Assembly (NCBI RefSeq): GCF_009765225.1
Contig: NZ_VMSF01000001.1
Location: forward strand, 3,038,001 to 3,102,000
Direction of reading: 5' to 3'
Length of the DNA stretch: 64,000 nucleotides
DNA from: Leifsonia sp. AG29
GTDB lineage: Bacteria; Actinomycetota; Actinomycetes; Actinomycetales; Microbacteriaceae
Both the position numbers and the translations under genes were made by a program. Below, one piece after another: positions 18,115 through 26,576 of the stretch; the first letter of the stretch is position 1, and each line of letters opens with the position of its first letter. The notes below the pieces were generated by a model. It saw only the letters and a program-made list of their open reading frames with translations. It did no database searches and was not told where the DNA came from.

Positions 18115-19608
18115 GTGGACCTGATCACCGTGCTGCAATGGATCGGCGTGATCGTCTGCGTGGCCCTCGCGCTCAGCGGTCTCGTCCCCGTCGTGGCCGC
18201 CGCCGCCACGTTCGTGGTGATCCCTTTCCACGCCTGGATCAACCATTACAAAAAGGCCGCTCCGTACCTCCCGCGGGTCGCGATCATCGTTCCCGCGTGG
18301 AACGAGGGTGCGGTCATCGGCGCTTCCATCGATCGCCTCATGAAGCTGGATTACCCGCTGGAGGCGTTGCGCATCTACGTCGTCGATGACGCGAGCACCG
18401 ACGACACGCCCGATGTCGTGCGGGCGAAGGCAGAGCAGTACCCGGGCAACGTCTTCCTCCTCCGGCGTGACCAGGGCGGTCAGGGCAAGGCGCGCACGCT
18501 CAACCACGGCATCGAGCGGGTGCTCGCCGAGGACTGGATGGAGGCGCTCCTCATCATGGACGCCGACGTCATCTACCTTCCCGACTCGCTCCGCCGGATG
18601 ACGCGCCACCTCGCGGACCCCGAGGTCGGCGCGGTTTCGGCGTACATCCGCGAGGGCAGTCGCGACCGCAACTATCTGACCAAGTTCATCAGCACCGAAT
18701 ACGTGCTGTCGCAGCCGGCCGCGCGACGCGCGCAGAACGTGCTGGGCGCTCAGGCGTGCCTGGCGGGAGGCGCGCAGCTGCATTCCCGCGAGAACCTCGT
18801 CGCCCTAGGTGGTCGGGTGGACACCTCCACTCTCGCGGAGGACACGATCACCACATTCGAGACCCAGTTGCACGGTAAGCGCGTCGTCTTCGAGCCGCAT
18901 GCCCACGTGCTGGCCGAGGAGCCGCGCGCGATCGATGGTCTGTGGAAGCAGCGGCTCCGGTGGGCGCGCGGCAACGTCTCGGTCACCGCGCGGTATGCGA
19001 AGATCTGGTTCCGCCCGTCTCGCGTTCACAACCTCGGCGGCTGGTCTTTCGGGATCGTCTGGTTCAGCCTGTGGCTGCTGCCGCTGATCATGATCGCTTC
19101 GTCGATCGGTCTCGCCGGGCTGCTCTTCCTGCAGGCTCCGTTCGCCGCTCAGGTCTTCCGCGTGTTGTGGATCTCGGCTGCGCTCGCCTACCTGTTCGTG
19201 CTGATCCTCGGATCGGCGACCGATGGGGCGACGACGAGGAAAGAGCTGGGAAGCGTCATCCTGTTCCCGGGCATCATCAACATGATCGTGATGCTGGTCG
19301 CGCTGTTCCCGTCGCTCCTCCTGGTGTGGTTGCCGGGCGCCTTCGGTGTGGTGCTCGATGAGTCGACTCTGTTCGCTCTGACGTTGGCGATCTACATCTG
19401 GATCCCGTTCTCGATGGTCGGCGCGTGGCTGGCGCGGAGGGCGGAGCGCACTCGCGCCGGCCGCTGGCTGGCTCCCGCGCTGATCTATCTCGCGGGGTAC
19501 GGGTCCCTGCTCTGCGCCATCACCTTCGACTCGTATCTCAAAGAGCTCGCCGGCGCGGAGGCCCGCTGGGACAAGACCGAGAAGGTCGGCCGGGTCGCGG
19601 CGAGCTGA
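18115..19608 (+). CDS. Membrane-embedded family 2 glycosyltransferase (processive type)
   Basis: A 497-residue polytopic protein. Two N-terminal helices flank a GT-A catalytic domain with VAIIVPAWNEG (near residue 57), the metal-binding MDADVIY (near 145), the acceptor/base motif LAEDT (near 240) and the QRLRWARGN form of the QxxRW signature (near 280). Four to five C-terminal helices follow. This architecture is that of hyaluronan, cellulose or poly-GlcNAc synthases, so it probably polymerises and exports a beta-linked polysaccharide, though single-sugar transfer is possible. GTG at 18115 is chosen over an upstream GTG because GAGGGAGG ends 6 nt before it. It converges on a sortase-anchored surface protein gene. 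Confidence 0.87.
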   Translation: MDLITVLQWIGVIVCVALALSGLVPVVAAAATFVVIPFHAWINHYKKAAPYLPRVAIIVPAWNEGAVIGASIDRLMKLDYPLEALRIYVVDDASTDDTPDVVRAKAEQYPGNVFLLRRDQGGQGKARTLNHGIERVLAEDWMEALLIMDADVIYLPDSLRRMTRHLADPEVGAVSAYIREGSRDRNYLTKFISTEYVLSQPAARRAQNVLGAQACLAGGAQLHSRENLVALGGRVDTSTLAEDTITTFETQLHGKRVVFEPHAHVLAEEPRAIDGLWKQRLRWARGNVSVTARYAKIWFRPSRVHNLGGWSFGIVWFSLWLLPLIMIASSIGLAGLLFLQAPFAAQVFRVLWISAALAYLFVLILGSATDGATTRKELGSVILFPGIINMIVMLVALFPSLLLVWLPGAFGVVLDESTLFALTLAIYIWIPFSMVGAWLARRAERTRAGRWLAPALIYLAGYGSLLCAITFDSYLKELAGAEARWDKTEKVGRVAAS

Positions 19609-19626
19609 GGCGACCCGCGCGGAAAT

Positions 19627-19660
19627 GACGGGGCCCCGGGCGGCTGCGCGGGGCCCCGTC
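19627..19660. terminator. Bidirectional terminator between glycosyltransferase and surface protein
   Basis: An 11-bp perfect stem (GACGGGGCCCC / GGGGCCCCGTC) with a 12-nt loop between converging genes, followed on the plus strand by TCTCTC. Confidence 0.85.
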
Positions 19661-19664
19661 TCTC

Positions 19665-22600
19665 TCACGCCTCCGATCGGCGGCGACGCCTCAGCAGGAT
19701 CGTCACCGCTCCGCCCGCGATGAGGACGAACGCCGCGATCACCAGGACGGGCTTGAGGTCGCTACCCGTGGAGGCGAGCCGACCGGTCCGATCGGTCGCG
19801 GTGGGCGCGCTCTTCCCGGCTTCGCTGGTGGCCGCGCCCGACCCGGACGGTGCCTCCGGGTCTACCGAAACAGGCGGGGTTGTCACTTCGGGGTCGACCA
19901 GGGCGGGCGGATCCGTGGCCTCCGGCTCAACCGGGGCAGGCGGATCCGTCACCTCTGGGTCAACCGGAGCAGGCGGGTCCGTCACCTCCGGATCGACCGG
20001 AAGGGGAACACCCGTGTACCAGCTCGAGTCAGCGGCTTCTAGCGATTCGCCCGAGGCGGCATCGGTCGCGGTGACCGTGACGGTGTTCTCGTATTGACCG
20101 GCGATGGCGGTTCCCTCAGCCGTGATCGTGACGCTCTTGCCGGGAGCGAGTGCAGCGATCGTCTCCTGGTGCACCACCGTGCCATCCGGAGTGCGGTCGA
20201 CGACCTGTAGGTCGGTCAGCGGGACCGTACCCGGGTTCGTGACGCGGTACTCCCACGTCACAGGCGATCCCTCCGGGAGGGACGGCCCGGGGGCCGCCGT
20301 GACCGACTGGTCGTTCGTCGTCTTCTCGACCGTGAGGCCTGCTGCCCCGGCGAAGTACCACGACTTCGCAGTCGCACTCACCGTGGCGAGGACGTCGGCG
20401 AGATCGTAGGGGTTCTCCGGTACCGCGGTTGCCGTCGCCGTGTTCTCGTACTGCCCGGCGACCGCCTTCCCCGTTGCGGTGAAGGTGCGGGTCTCCCCCG
20501 GCCTCAGCACTCCGTTGCCCGGGGTCGTGGTCGTGATGCCTCCGGTGTTGCCGAGGCCGTCGACGAACGAATCCGCTACGGTGACGCTGTCCACGGAAAT
20601 GTTGCCGGTGTTGGTCACCTCGTAGGTCCAGACGACTTCACTGCCAGAGGCGACGAATGCTCCCGGCGCCTGGTCGTAGCCGACGCCGTTCGTCTTCTTC
20701 ACCAGCTGGAGCGCCGGCTCGACGGGACCGACGATGGTCGCCTTGTTCGAGGTGATCGACTGTCGCGATCCGCCGACCGTACCCGTGACCACCGCGTCGT
20801 TCGCGGCGACGAGCGTGTCGGCCCTGTCTGCGACCGCCGTGGGAGCGATCAGTTCGAAGGTCGCGCCCGCGACGAGCGACGGCATCGTCATGCGGAAGGC
20901 TCGGGCGCCGATGGGATCGGAGCTCCAGGTGCCGTTGGTCGCCGTCGTCGCGTCGACCGAGTACTCGACCTTCGCACCGTCGGGCACGCCACTGACCGGA
21001 CCGCTCAGGGTGACCGGGAACCCGGACGCCCGACCGTCGCCCTTTGCAGGAAGGCGGTCGAACACGGTGAACCCGCCGACCGCGGTCGGAAGCGCATTGC
21101 TGACGAAGAGCTGCCACTCGGCTGCTCCCGGGCTGGCGACCCGTGAGACCAGGTTCCATGGTTCGTCCGCGGAGGGCCGCACGAGCTTGCCCAGCATCAG
21201 ACCTCCGGCGGTCGTCACGACCGAGGATGCCGACGCCGCCGCGATCTGGTCGAGCGCGGGGTTGAAGTCGTAGCGGTCCGCTCCGAACGACCCGGGCGTG
21301 TACGACCCGGGTGTCGCCAGGAAAGTCGGATCGGTCGTGTAGGCGAACGACTGCACCGTGGCCGACTGACCGGACGGTGCGTACGCCTGAGGGAGGACGG
21401 TGACGGGGATGTCGTACGCGAAGCCCTGCGCCTCGGCGCCGTTCTTCGGCTGACCCGTCAGCCGCAGCGATGCGAGCTCGTCGAAGACGAGGGTCACCAC
21501 CTGACGGCTCATGCCCGAACCGTCGGCCACCGTGTCTGTGCTGACGCCGACTCCCTTGCCGATGTCGGGCACCCGCACGTTAGTACCCGGCGTGGTGGCG
21601 TACGCCCGGCTCGCGCCCGCGTTCGAGTCATAGAAGACGCCCGGCGGCAGGACCACCTTCAACGTCGCGCCCTGGTAGGAGCCTCGCGTCGGGTCCATGT
21701 TTGAGATGGTGGCCCGGTACGTCGCGGCCTTGCCGACGGTCAGCGTGGAGGGGCCGCTGACGGTCGTGATGATCGGCACACCGTCGACCGTGGTCGACTC
21801 GGCCGTGTCTGTCTTGGTCGCCAGCTGGGCGCCGTCGTCGAGCGTTCCGCTGACGCTGGCCGTATTCGTGAACGTGGTGCTCGAACCCGGCTCCCCCGGC
21901 AGCGAGGGCACGTACCCCGTCGTGACGGTCACAGCGGATCCGTTGGGGATGGCTTCGTCCGCGGCGCCCGGCGACAGCACGACCCGCCACCCGGTCAACC
22001 GGTCGCCGGCAGGCAGCGTGAGCACGTTCGAGAACGGGGCGAGGTTCATCCCGACCGACCCCGTGTTCTGCACCGTGACGCGCAGATCTTGGCTGGAACG
22101 GAATCCCGCGCCATAGGTCTGGAACGTCGGCTGGCTGGTCGAGGTGTACTCGAGCCGGAACGGCACGTCCGCCCGAGCGGCGGTCGGGTTGAACAGGACC
22201 GCGAGCTTGTAGACGTCGTTGTGGGCGAAGAACTCCGCCGTCGCGGGGTCGGAGCCGGCGGCATCGGTCACGACCATGGTGCCGGCCTTCTGGCTGTCGA
22301 TGCTGTTGAGGAACGAAGCGACCACACCGTTGGTGGCGACGTAACGGCCGTTGAGGTAGGTCTGAGTCTTCGCGCCCGCTGCGTTGTCGGCGTATTTCGC
22401 GATGCCGAACGCCTTGCCGCTGAAGTCGTCCCGGACGGCCGGCGCCTGAACCGAGGCGGTCGCCTCGGGCCCGGCGTTCCCCGCATGGTCTGCCACACGC
22501 AGGACGACGGTGTTGAGGGGCGGCGGCGTCTTGTCGGGGAAGGTCGAGGTCGGGTAGCTCACCGACAGCGAGAGTGCCCGGCCGGTCGGGTCGAGGGGAG

Positions 22601-23354
22601 GCGCGCTCGGCCCGTAGGGGGTGCCCGCGCGCTCCCAGACAGCCGTCTGCCCGGTCTCCGGAGTGCCGGTGATGCTCCATTCGCCGCCGACCGCTCCGAC
22701 CGAGGAGCCGGTGATCCGCGCGCCGACGGGGAAGGAATCGGTGAGTCGCTGTGACCAGGTCGTGAAGGAGGACTGGTCCGTCGTGCTGATGTTGAAGTAG
22801 TACGTGACGTCGCGGTTGTTGGAGTTGGGGATGACCGTCGCCGTCTTCTGAGCGGCGTACGAGAGCGCTCCGGTGACCTTCGTCCGCGCGGTCGCCTTCG
22901 GCGTCCCCCCGCCCGGCGTTCCCGTCCCGCTCACCGACGTCTGGAACACGGTGGACGCGTCCTTCACCGAGTTGTCGGTCTGCGTGACGGAGAAGACGAA
23001 CGACACAAGCGGCCGGTCGAGCGCGGTCAGAGTGAAGGTCACCCTGTTCTGAGCGGCGTCGTACTCGGCGGAGGCCACGGGTGAGGTCCCTCCGGTCGGA
23101 ACGGAGTCGAACGCGACGCCATCGGGAAGGTCGGCTGACAGGGTGATGCCGGTGACGGGAGCCGTCGAGGCGGACGGCGCGGCCACACTGACGTTGTACG
23201 TGTAGGGCGCCCGGACCGGCACGCTCTCGGGTGCGGCGATGCCGACCGTGTAGTCGGCCGAGGATGCCGCGTGTGCGGGGGCGCTGACGGCGACGACCGC
23301 GCCGATGCTGAGCAGCACGGCGAGGAACGACGCGAGCAGACGATGGAGTCGCAT
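19665..23354 (-). CDS. Large LAxTG-anchored cell-surface protein with DUF11-like repeats
   Basis: 1229 residues. The signal peptide is residues 1-29 (ends AHA). The body has beta-rich repeats of the conserved-repeat (DUF11) type, clearest at about 860-1110 (VTNTGNISVDSVTVADSF, VTNPGTVPLTDLQVVDRTPDG). A Pro-rich stalk at about 1120-1171 is made of 11-residue units VDPEVTDPPAP. The end is a sortase signal: LASTG at 1193-1197, a hydrophobic helix, then RRRRR. Sortase would link it to peptidoglycan; no sortase gene is in the window. The role is probably adhesin or cell-wall stalk. The 157-bp upstream region is AT-rich and shared divergently with a secreted repeat protein. Confidence 0.9.
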   Translation of the reverse strand: MRLHRLLASFLAVLLSIGAVVAVSAPAHAASSADYTVGIAAPESVPVRAPYTYNVSVAAPSASTAPVTGITLSADLPDGVAFDSVPTGGTSPVASAEYDAAQNRVTFTLTALDRPLVSFVFSVTQTDNSVKDASTVFQTSVSGTGTPGGGTPKATARTKVTGALSYAAQKTATVIPNSNNRDVTYYFNISTTDQSSFTTWSQRLTDSFPVGARITGSSVGAVGGEWSITGTPETGQTAVWERAGTPYGPSAPPLDPTGRALSLSVSYPTSTFPDKTPPPLNTVVLRVADHAGNAGPEATASVQAPAVRDDFSGKAFGIAKYADNAAGAKTQTYLNGRYVATNGVVASFLNSIDSQKAGTMVVTDAAGSDPATAEFFAHNDVYKLAVLFNPTAARADVPFRLEYTSTSQPTFQTYGAGFRSSQDLRVTVQNTGSVGMNLAPFSNVLTLPAGDRLTGWRVVLSPGAADEAIPNGSAVTVTTGYVPSLPGEPGSSTTFTNTASVSGTLDDGAQLATKTDTAESTTVDGVPIITTVSGPSTLTVGKAATYRATISNMDPTRGSYQGATLKVVLPPGVFYDSNAGASRAYATTPGTNVRVPDIGKGVGVSTDTVADGSGMSRQVVTLVFDELASLRLTGQPKNGAEAQGFAYDIPVTVLPQAYAPSGQSATVQSFAYTTDPTFLATPGSYTPGSFGADRYDFNPALDQIAAASASSVVTTAGGLMLGKLVRPSADEPWNLVSRVASPGAAEWQLFVSNALPTAVGGFTVFDRLPAKGDGRASGFPVTLSGPVSGVPDGAKVEYSVDATTATNGTWSSDPIGARAFRMTMPSLVAGATFELIAPTAVADRADTLVAANDAVVTGTVGGSRQSITSNKATIVGPVEPALQLVKKTNGVGYDQAPGAFVASGSEVVWTYEVTNTGNISVDSVTVADSFVDGLGNTGGITTTTPGNGVLRPGETRTFTATGKAVAGQYENTATATAVPENPYDLADVLATVSATAKSWYFAGAAGLTVEKTTNDQSVTAAPGPSLPEGSPVTWEYRVTNPGTVPLTDLQVVDRTPDGTVVHQETIAALAPGKSVTITAEGTAIAGQYENTVTVTATDAASGESLEAADSSWYTGVPLPVDPEVTDPPAPVDPEVTDPPAPVEPEATDPPALVDPEVTTPPVSVDPEAPSGSGAATSEAGKSAPTATDRTGRLASTGSDLKPVLVIAAFVLIAGGAVTILLRRRRRSEA
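19866..19997 (-). repeat. Four 33-bp imperfect repeats encoding the Pro-rich stalk
   Basis: Units encode VDPEVTDPPAP with small changes (VEPEATDPPAL, VDPEVTTPPVS); a partial fifth unit follows. Such in-frame repeats can vary in number between strains. Confidence 0.75.
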
Positions 23355-23416
23355 GGAGTTTCTTTCTGGCAGGGGATCGCAGATCGCTTAAACATACTGC
23401 ATCTGACATTTTTTAC

Positions 23417-23434
23417 CAGAGCTTTTAAACTCTG
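23417..23434. promoter_or_regulatory. Inverted repeat CAGAG-N8-CTCTG in the divergent surface-gene promoter region
   Basis: CAGAG (23417-23421) and CTCTG (23430-23434) lie in a T/A-rich 156-bp gap between the LAxTG gene and the 820-residue secreted protein. A related repeat, CAGAA-N7-TTCTG, occurs upstream of the paralogous 872-residue gene, suggesting a shared regulator. Functional role is inference. Confidence 0.4.
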
Positions 23435-23510
23435 ACAGCCAAGTTTTTTACACGTTACCCTTTAGATTTCAGTGCTATATCGAGCACACTGAGTCGAAAG
23501 GCACAACCAC

Positions 23511-25973
23511 ATGAAGACAAGACGCGTGATCATCGGCACGGGAGTGGCCATCGCCCTCGCTTGCGGAAGCGTGACCCCGGCATTGGCGGCACCGGCCCAC
23601 CTCCTGGCGGCGACTCCGGACTCCGCGCCGCCGGATGCGGTCCTCACCCAGCTCGCGCAGACGGTGACCCCGACGATCCGCCCCGGAGGCACGGGCAAGT
23701 TCACAGTCCGGATCAGTTCCCCGATGCAGGCGGTCGGCCTGAAGTACACGATCACCGCGCCGACGGGCACGACCTTCGAATCGGGCAAGCGTGAGTGGAA
23801 GAGCAGCAGGGGTACCAGTGGTTCGCAGACCCATCCGCTGTCCGCGGACAAGCGCACCCTGACCCTCGATGTCCCGGCGTACACGGTCTATGGCCCCGAT
23901 GGGTGGGTCGACGACACGTACACTCTGAGATCCGATGCGGCGAACCCTGCAACGGGACCGGTGGGCGGTGGGCTGATCACGGTCACCGGCGGCAACATCA
24001 TCAGCGCGGGCACGACTGCCCCGATCGGATACACCGCGACGAAGACCCTGCTCGAACAGGTCGCGAGTCCGAGCCTGGCGCCTGGCGCGACGGGGAATAT
24101 CACCTTCCGCTTCTACCCCAACGGGCAGATCGGCACCGTCTACACCCTGACCGCACCGACGGGAACGATCTGGGCATCGACCGCGCGCAGCTACAAGACG
24201 AGCGACGGCAAGACCGGGGCCGGCATTCAGCCCACCCTGTCGGCTGACAAGCGCACCCTGAGCCTCGTGGGTACGGGGTGGGGCACCCCGGCCGACGGGT
24301 GGATCGAAGACACCTACCAGCTCACCTCACTACCGGGGAACACCTCCTCCGGTCTCATCTGGGACGGGGCGCTGGCCGTCATCGGCGGCGCCGCGATCGT
24401 CCCCGGAACCACCATCCCGGTTTCCTACATCTCGACCTACGACGCCCCGAAACCCGTGGGCGTGACGCTCTCCGCGCCGGCGGCCGGTGCGGTCATCACG
24501 GACACCAAGCGGCCGGTCTTCTCCGGAAAGGGCCAGCCAGGTGCCACGGTCACGATCACCGACAACGCCGGGGGCCAACTCGCCAGCACGGTCGTCGCCG
24601 CGGGAGGCACCTGGTCGGTCGTCTCCTCGAAGGATCTGTACAACGGCGCCTACGCGGGTGTCGTGACACAAGACGTCGACAGCTCCACTGCCGCCTACGT
24701 CTTTCGCGTCGAGGTGCCTGACAACGACAAGCCCGCCGACATCACCGCGGGGACGGCCGGAAACGGGACCGCGAAAGCGGGCACCACCGTTGACGCCCCG
24801 ATCAGCTTCACGAACACCTCCGGAAAGGACCTGTTCCAAGGGAAGATCACGTTCACCGCACCGACCGGCACGAAGTTCGCCGCCCAGCAGAGCGTCCCGC
24901 TCGACTGGCGCGTCGCCGGTTCCGGCGGCGGGTTCACCCGGTGGTCGGAGGCCGACTGCCAGGTCGAGTCGATCAGCGCCGACGGACGCACGATGACCTG
25001 CACGGTCTCGCCCACAACCGCCGGGTGGAACAACGGCAACGAATTCCGCTGGTCCCCGAAGGTGGCGATCGACGCCTCCACCGGGTCGGGACCGGCCGTG
25101 ATCAGCGCTCGAGCCGAGTTCGGCACGGCCTCGGTGACCAACACCTTCCGGATCGACGTCACCGCCGTCTCGGTCGCCCCGGTCGCACTGACGGCTCCGA
25201 CCTTCGGCGGGACCATTCAGGCGGCCCAGCCCCTGTTCGAGGGGACCGGGCAGCCCGGCGCCACGATCGAGGTCAAGGGCAGCAGCGGCCGGACCCTCGC
25301 TTCCGGGACTGTGGAGGCGAACGGGCACTGGTCCGCGACATCCACGATCGCTCTCGGCACGGGCCGTTACATCGGCACAGTCACGCAGACCGCCGGCACC
25401 CACTCGAGCACGGCCGGGTTCGACTTCACCGTCGTCAAGCCGACGACTCCGCCGGCGCTCACCTCGCCCGCAATCGGCGGGAAGACCGCGGAGACGAGGC
25501 CGACGTTCACCGGTACCGGCCACCCGGGTGCGAGCATCGCAGTCAAGGGCAGTTCCGGACGTGTGCTGGCGACCGCCACCGTGAGCACGGCGGGGACCTG
25601 GAGCGCCGCCTCCACGCTTGAGCTGGCACCGGGCCGCTACGTCGGCACGATCACCCAGGACGTGGGCGGCCAGACCAGCCAGGTGCCCTTCGACTTCACG
25701 ATCCCCCACCCGCTCGTGCTGACCTCGCCGCAGCTCGGCGCCACGATCAAGGAGCTCACCCCGACGTTCACCGGAACAGGTGAGCCGGGCGCGTCGATCG
25801 AGATCCGGGGCAACTCCGGAACCGTCATCGCCAACACCACGGTCGGAGCCGACACCAAGTGGGCAGCGACCTCGAAGATCACCCTCTTCGAGGGCCGCTT
25901 CATCGGCACCGTGACACAGGACGCGGGCGGAGTGAAGACGCAGACGCCCTTCGACTACACGATCAAGAAGTAG
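23511..25973 (+). CDS. Secreted repeat protein with Ig-like C-terminal domains (820 residues)
   Basis: A signal peptide (about 1-28, ending ALA) is followed by two divergent copies of a roughly 130-residue unit beginning LAQTVTPTIRPGGTG and LEQVASPSLAPGATG, each with APTGT and LSADKRTL. One Ig-like repeat (about 318-405), a related unit with two cysteines (about 410-550) and three C-terminal Ig-like repeats of about 88 residues (pattern TSPxxGGT...FTGTGxPGASIEVKGSSG...GRYVGTVTQ) complete it. There is no sortase motif or C-terminal helix, so it is released or bound non-covalently. It is a clear paralogue of the 872-residue gene at the far side of the GreA/B-like gene: same signal peptide, same repeat types, same final residues (DYTIKK). 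Function unknown, probably matrix or adhesin. Confidence 0.88.
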   Translation: MKTRRVIIGTGVAIALACGSVTPALAAPAHLLAATPDSAPPDAVLTQLAQTVTPTIRPGGTGKFTVRISSPMQAVGLKYTITAPTGTTFESGKREWKSSRGTSGSQTHPLSADKRTLTLDVPAYTVYGPDGWVDDTYTLRSDAANPATGPVGGGLITVTGGNIISAGTTAPIGYTATKTLLEQVASPSLAPGATGNITFRFYPNGQIGTVYTLTAPTGTIWASTARSYKTSDGKTGAGIQPTLSADKRTLSLVGTGWGTPADGWIEDTYQLTSLPGNTSSGLIWDGALAVIGGAAIVPGTTIPVSYISTYDAPKPVGVTLSAPAAGAVITDTKRPVFSGKGQPGATVTITDNAGGQLASTVVAAGGTWSVVSSKDLYNGAYAGVVTQDVDSSTAAYVFRVEVPDNDKPADITAGTAGNGTAKAGTTVDAPISFTNTSGKDLFQGKITFTAPTGTKFAAQQSVPLDWRVAGSGGGFTRWSEADCQVESISADGRTMTCTVSPTTAGWNNGNEFRWSPKVAIDASTGSGPAVISARAEFGTASVTNTFRIDVTAVSVAPVALTAPTFGGTIQAAQPLFEGTGQPGATIEVKGSSGRTLASGTVEANGHWSATSTIALGTGRYIGTVTQTAGTHSSTAGFDFTVVKPTTPPALTSPAIGGKTAETRPTFTGTGHPGASIAVKGSSGRVLATATVSTAGTWSAASTLELAPGRYVGTITQDVGGQTSQVPFDFTIPHPLVLTSPQLGATIKELTPTFTGTGEPGASIEIRGNSGTVIANTTVGADTKWAATSKITLFEGRFIGTVTQDAGGVKTQTPFDYTIKK

Positions 25974-25987
25974 CGCCCCCAAAACGC

Positions 25988-26023
25988 GAAGAGGCCCCGG
26001 ATCAGTCGATCCGGGGCCTCTTC
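25988..26023. terminator. Bidirectional terminator, 16-bp stem
   Basis: GAAGAGGCCCCGGATC at 25988-26003 pairs perfectly with 26008-26023 across a 4-nt AGTC loop. It lies between the 820-residue protein gene and the converging GreA/B-like gene. Confidence 0.92.
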
Positions 26024-26051
26024 CGCGCCGCGCGCCTCCTGGGCCCGTTCA

Positions 26052-26477
26052 TTACTCGGGCTGGTGCGGCACCGCGGCCACGATCCGAGCGGTCCGCTCG
26101 GCTCCCGCGGGAGTCGTGAACGCAATCGTCTCACCGACGCGGTGGCCGTCGACCGCTGAGCCGAGCGGACTGCCGAGCGAGACGACGCGCTCGCCCCGGA
26201 GGATGTCGCGCTCGCCGAGGACGAAGGTGTCGGTCGTCCCGTCGTCGAAGTGCAGCCCGACCGTCATCCCCGCCTCCACCAGCCCGTCATCGGCTCTCTC
26301 GGCGGTGTCTGCGTTCTGGATGAGCTTCCGCAGGTGCAGCAGGCGTACCAGTTGGGCTTGGGTGTGCTCGCGGGGAGTGGCCTCGAGCTGGTCGCGCTCT
26401 CTCTCGAGCGCACGGAGGGCTTCGCTCGCCATCCAGACCGTGCCGTGTCCTGCGTCACTTGTCGTGCTCCTCGTCAT
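26052..26477 (-). CDS. GreA/GreB C-terminal-domain protein
   Basis: 141 residues. The C-terminal half (about 75-138: GMTVGLHFDDGTTDTFVLGE...SPLGSAVDGHRVGETIAFTTP) is the FKBP-like GreA/GreB C-terminal domain, including the SPLGxAl and GdxV elements. The N-terminal part is a charged helix (LRALERERDQLEATPREHTQ) shorter than the coiled coil of true GreA, so cleavage-factor activity is doubtful and it may be a GreA-like or Rnk-like modulator of RNA polymerase. ATG at 26477 is chosen because AGGAAA lies just upstream; an in-frame GTG 12 bp earlier overlaps that site. It sits alone between two terminators and two surface genes. Confidence 0.82.
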   Translation of the reverse strand: MTRSTTSDAGHGTVWMASEALRALERERDQLEATPREHTQAQLVRLLHLRKLIQNADTAERADDGLVEAGMTVGLHFDDGTTDTFVLGERDILRGERVVSLGSPLGSAVDGHRVGETIAFTTPAGAERTARIVAAVPHQPE

Positions 26478-26530
26478 CAGTTTCCTCACTCTCGATAGGC
26501 ATCCGGGATCCCGGACACGCGGGTACGGGA

Positions 26531-26562
26531 AGGAGCCCCGGACCGTTCGGCCCGGGGCTCCT
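26531..26562. terminator. Terminator hairpin downstream of the 872-residue protein gene
   Basis: An 11-bp perfect stem AGGAGCCCCGG (26531-26541) / CCGGGGCTCCT (26552-26562) lies 15 nt past the stop on the minus strand. It also lies in the upstream region of the GreA/B-like gene. Confidence 0.85.
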
Positions 26563-26576
26563 CCTGGATGGTTCGG

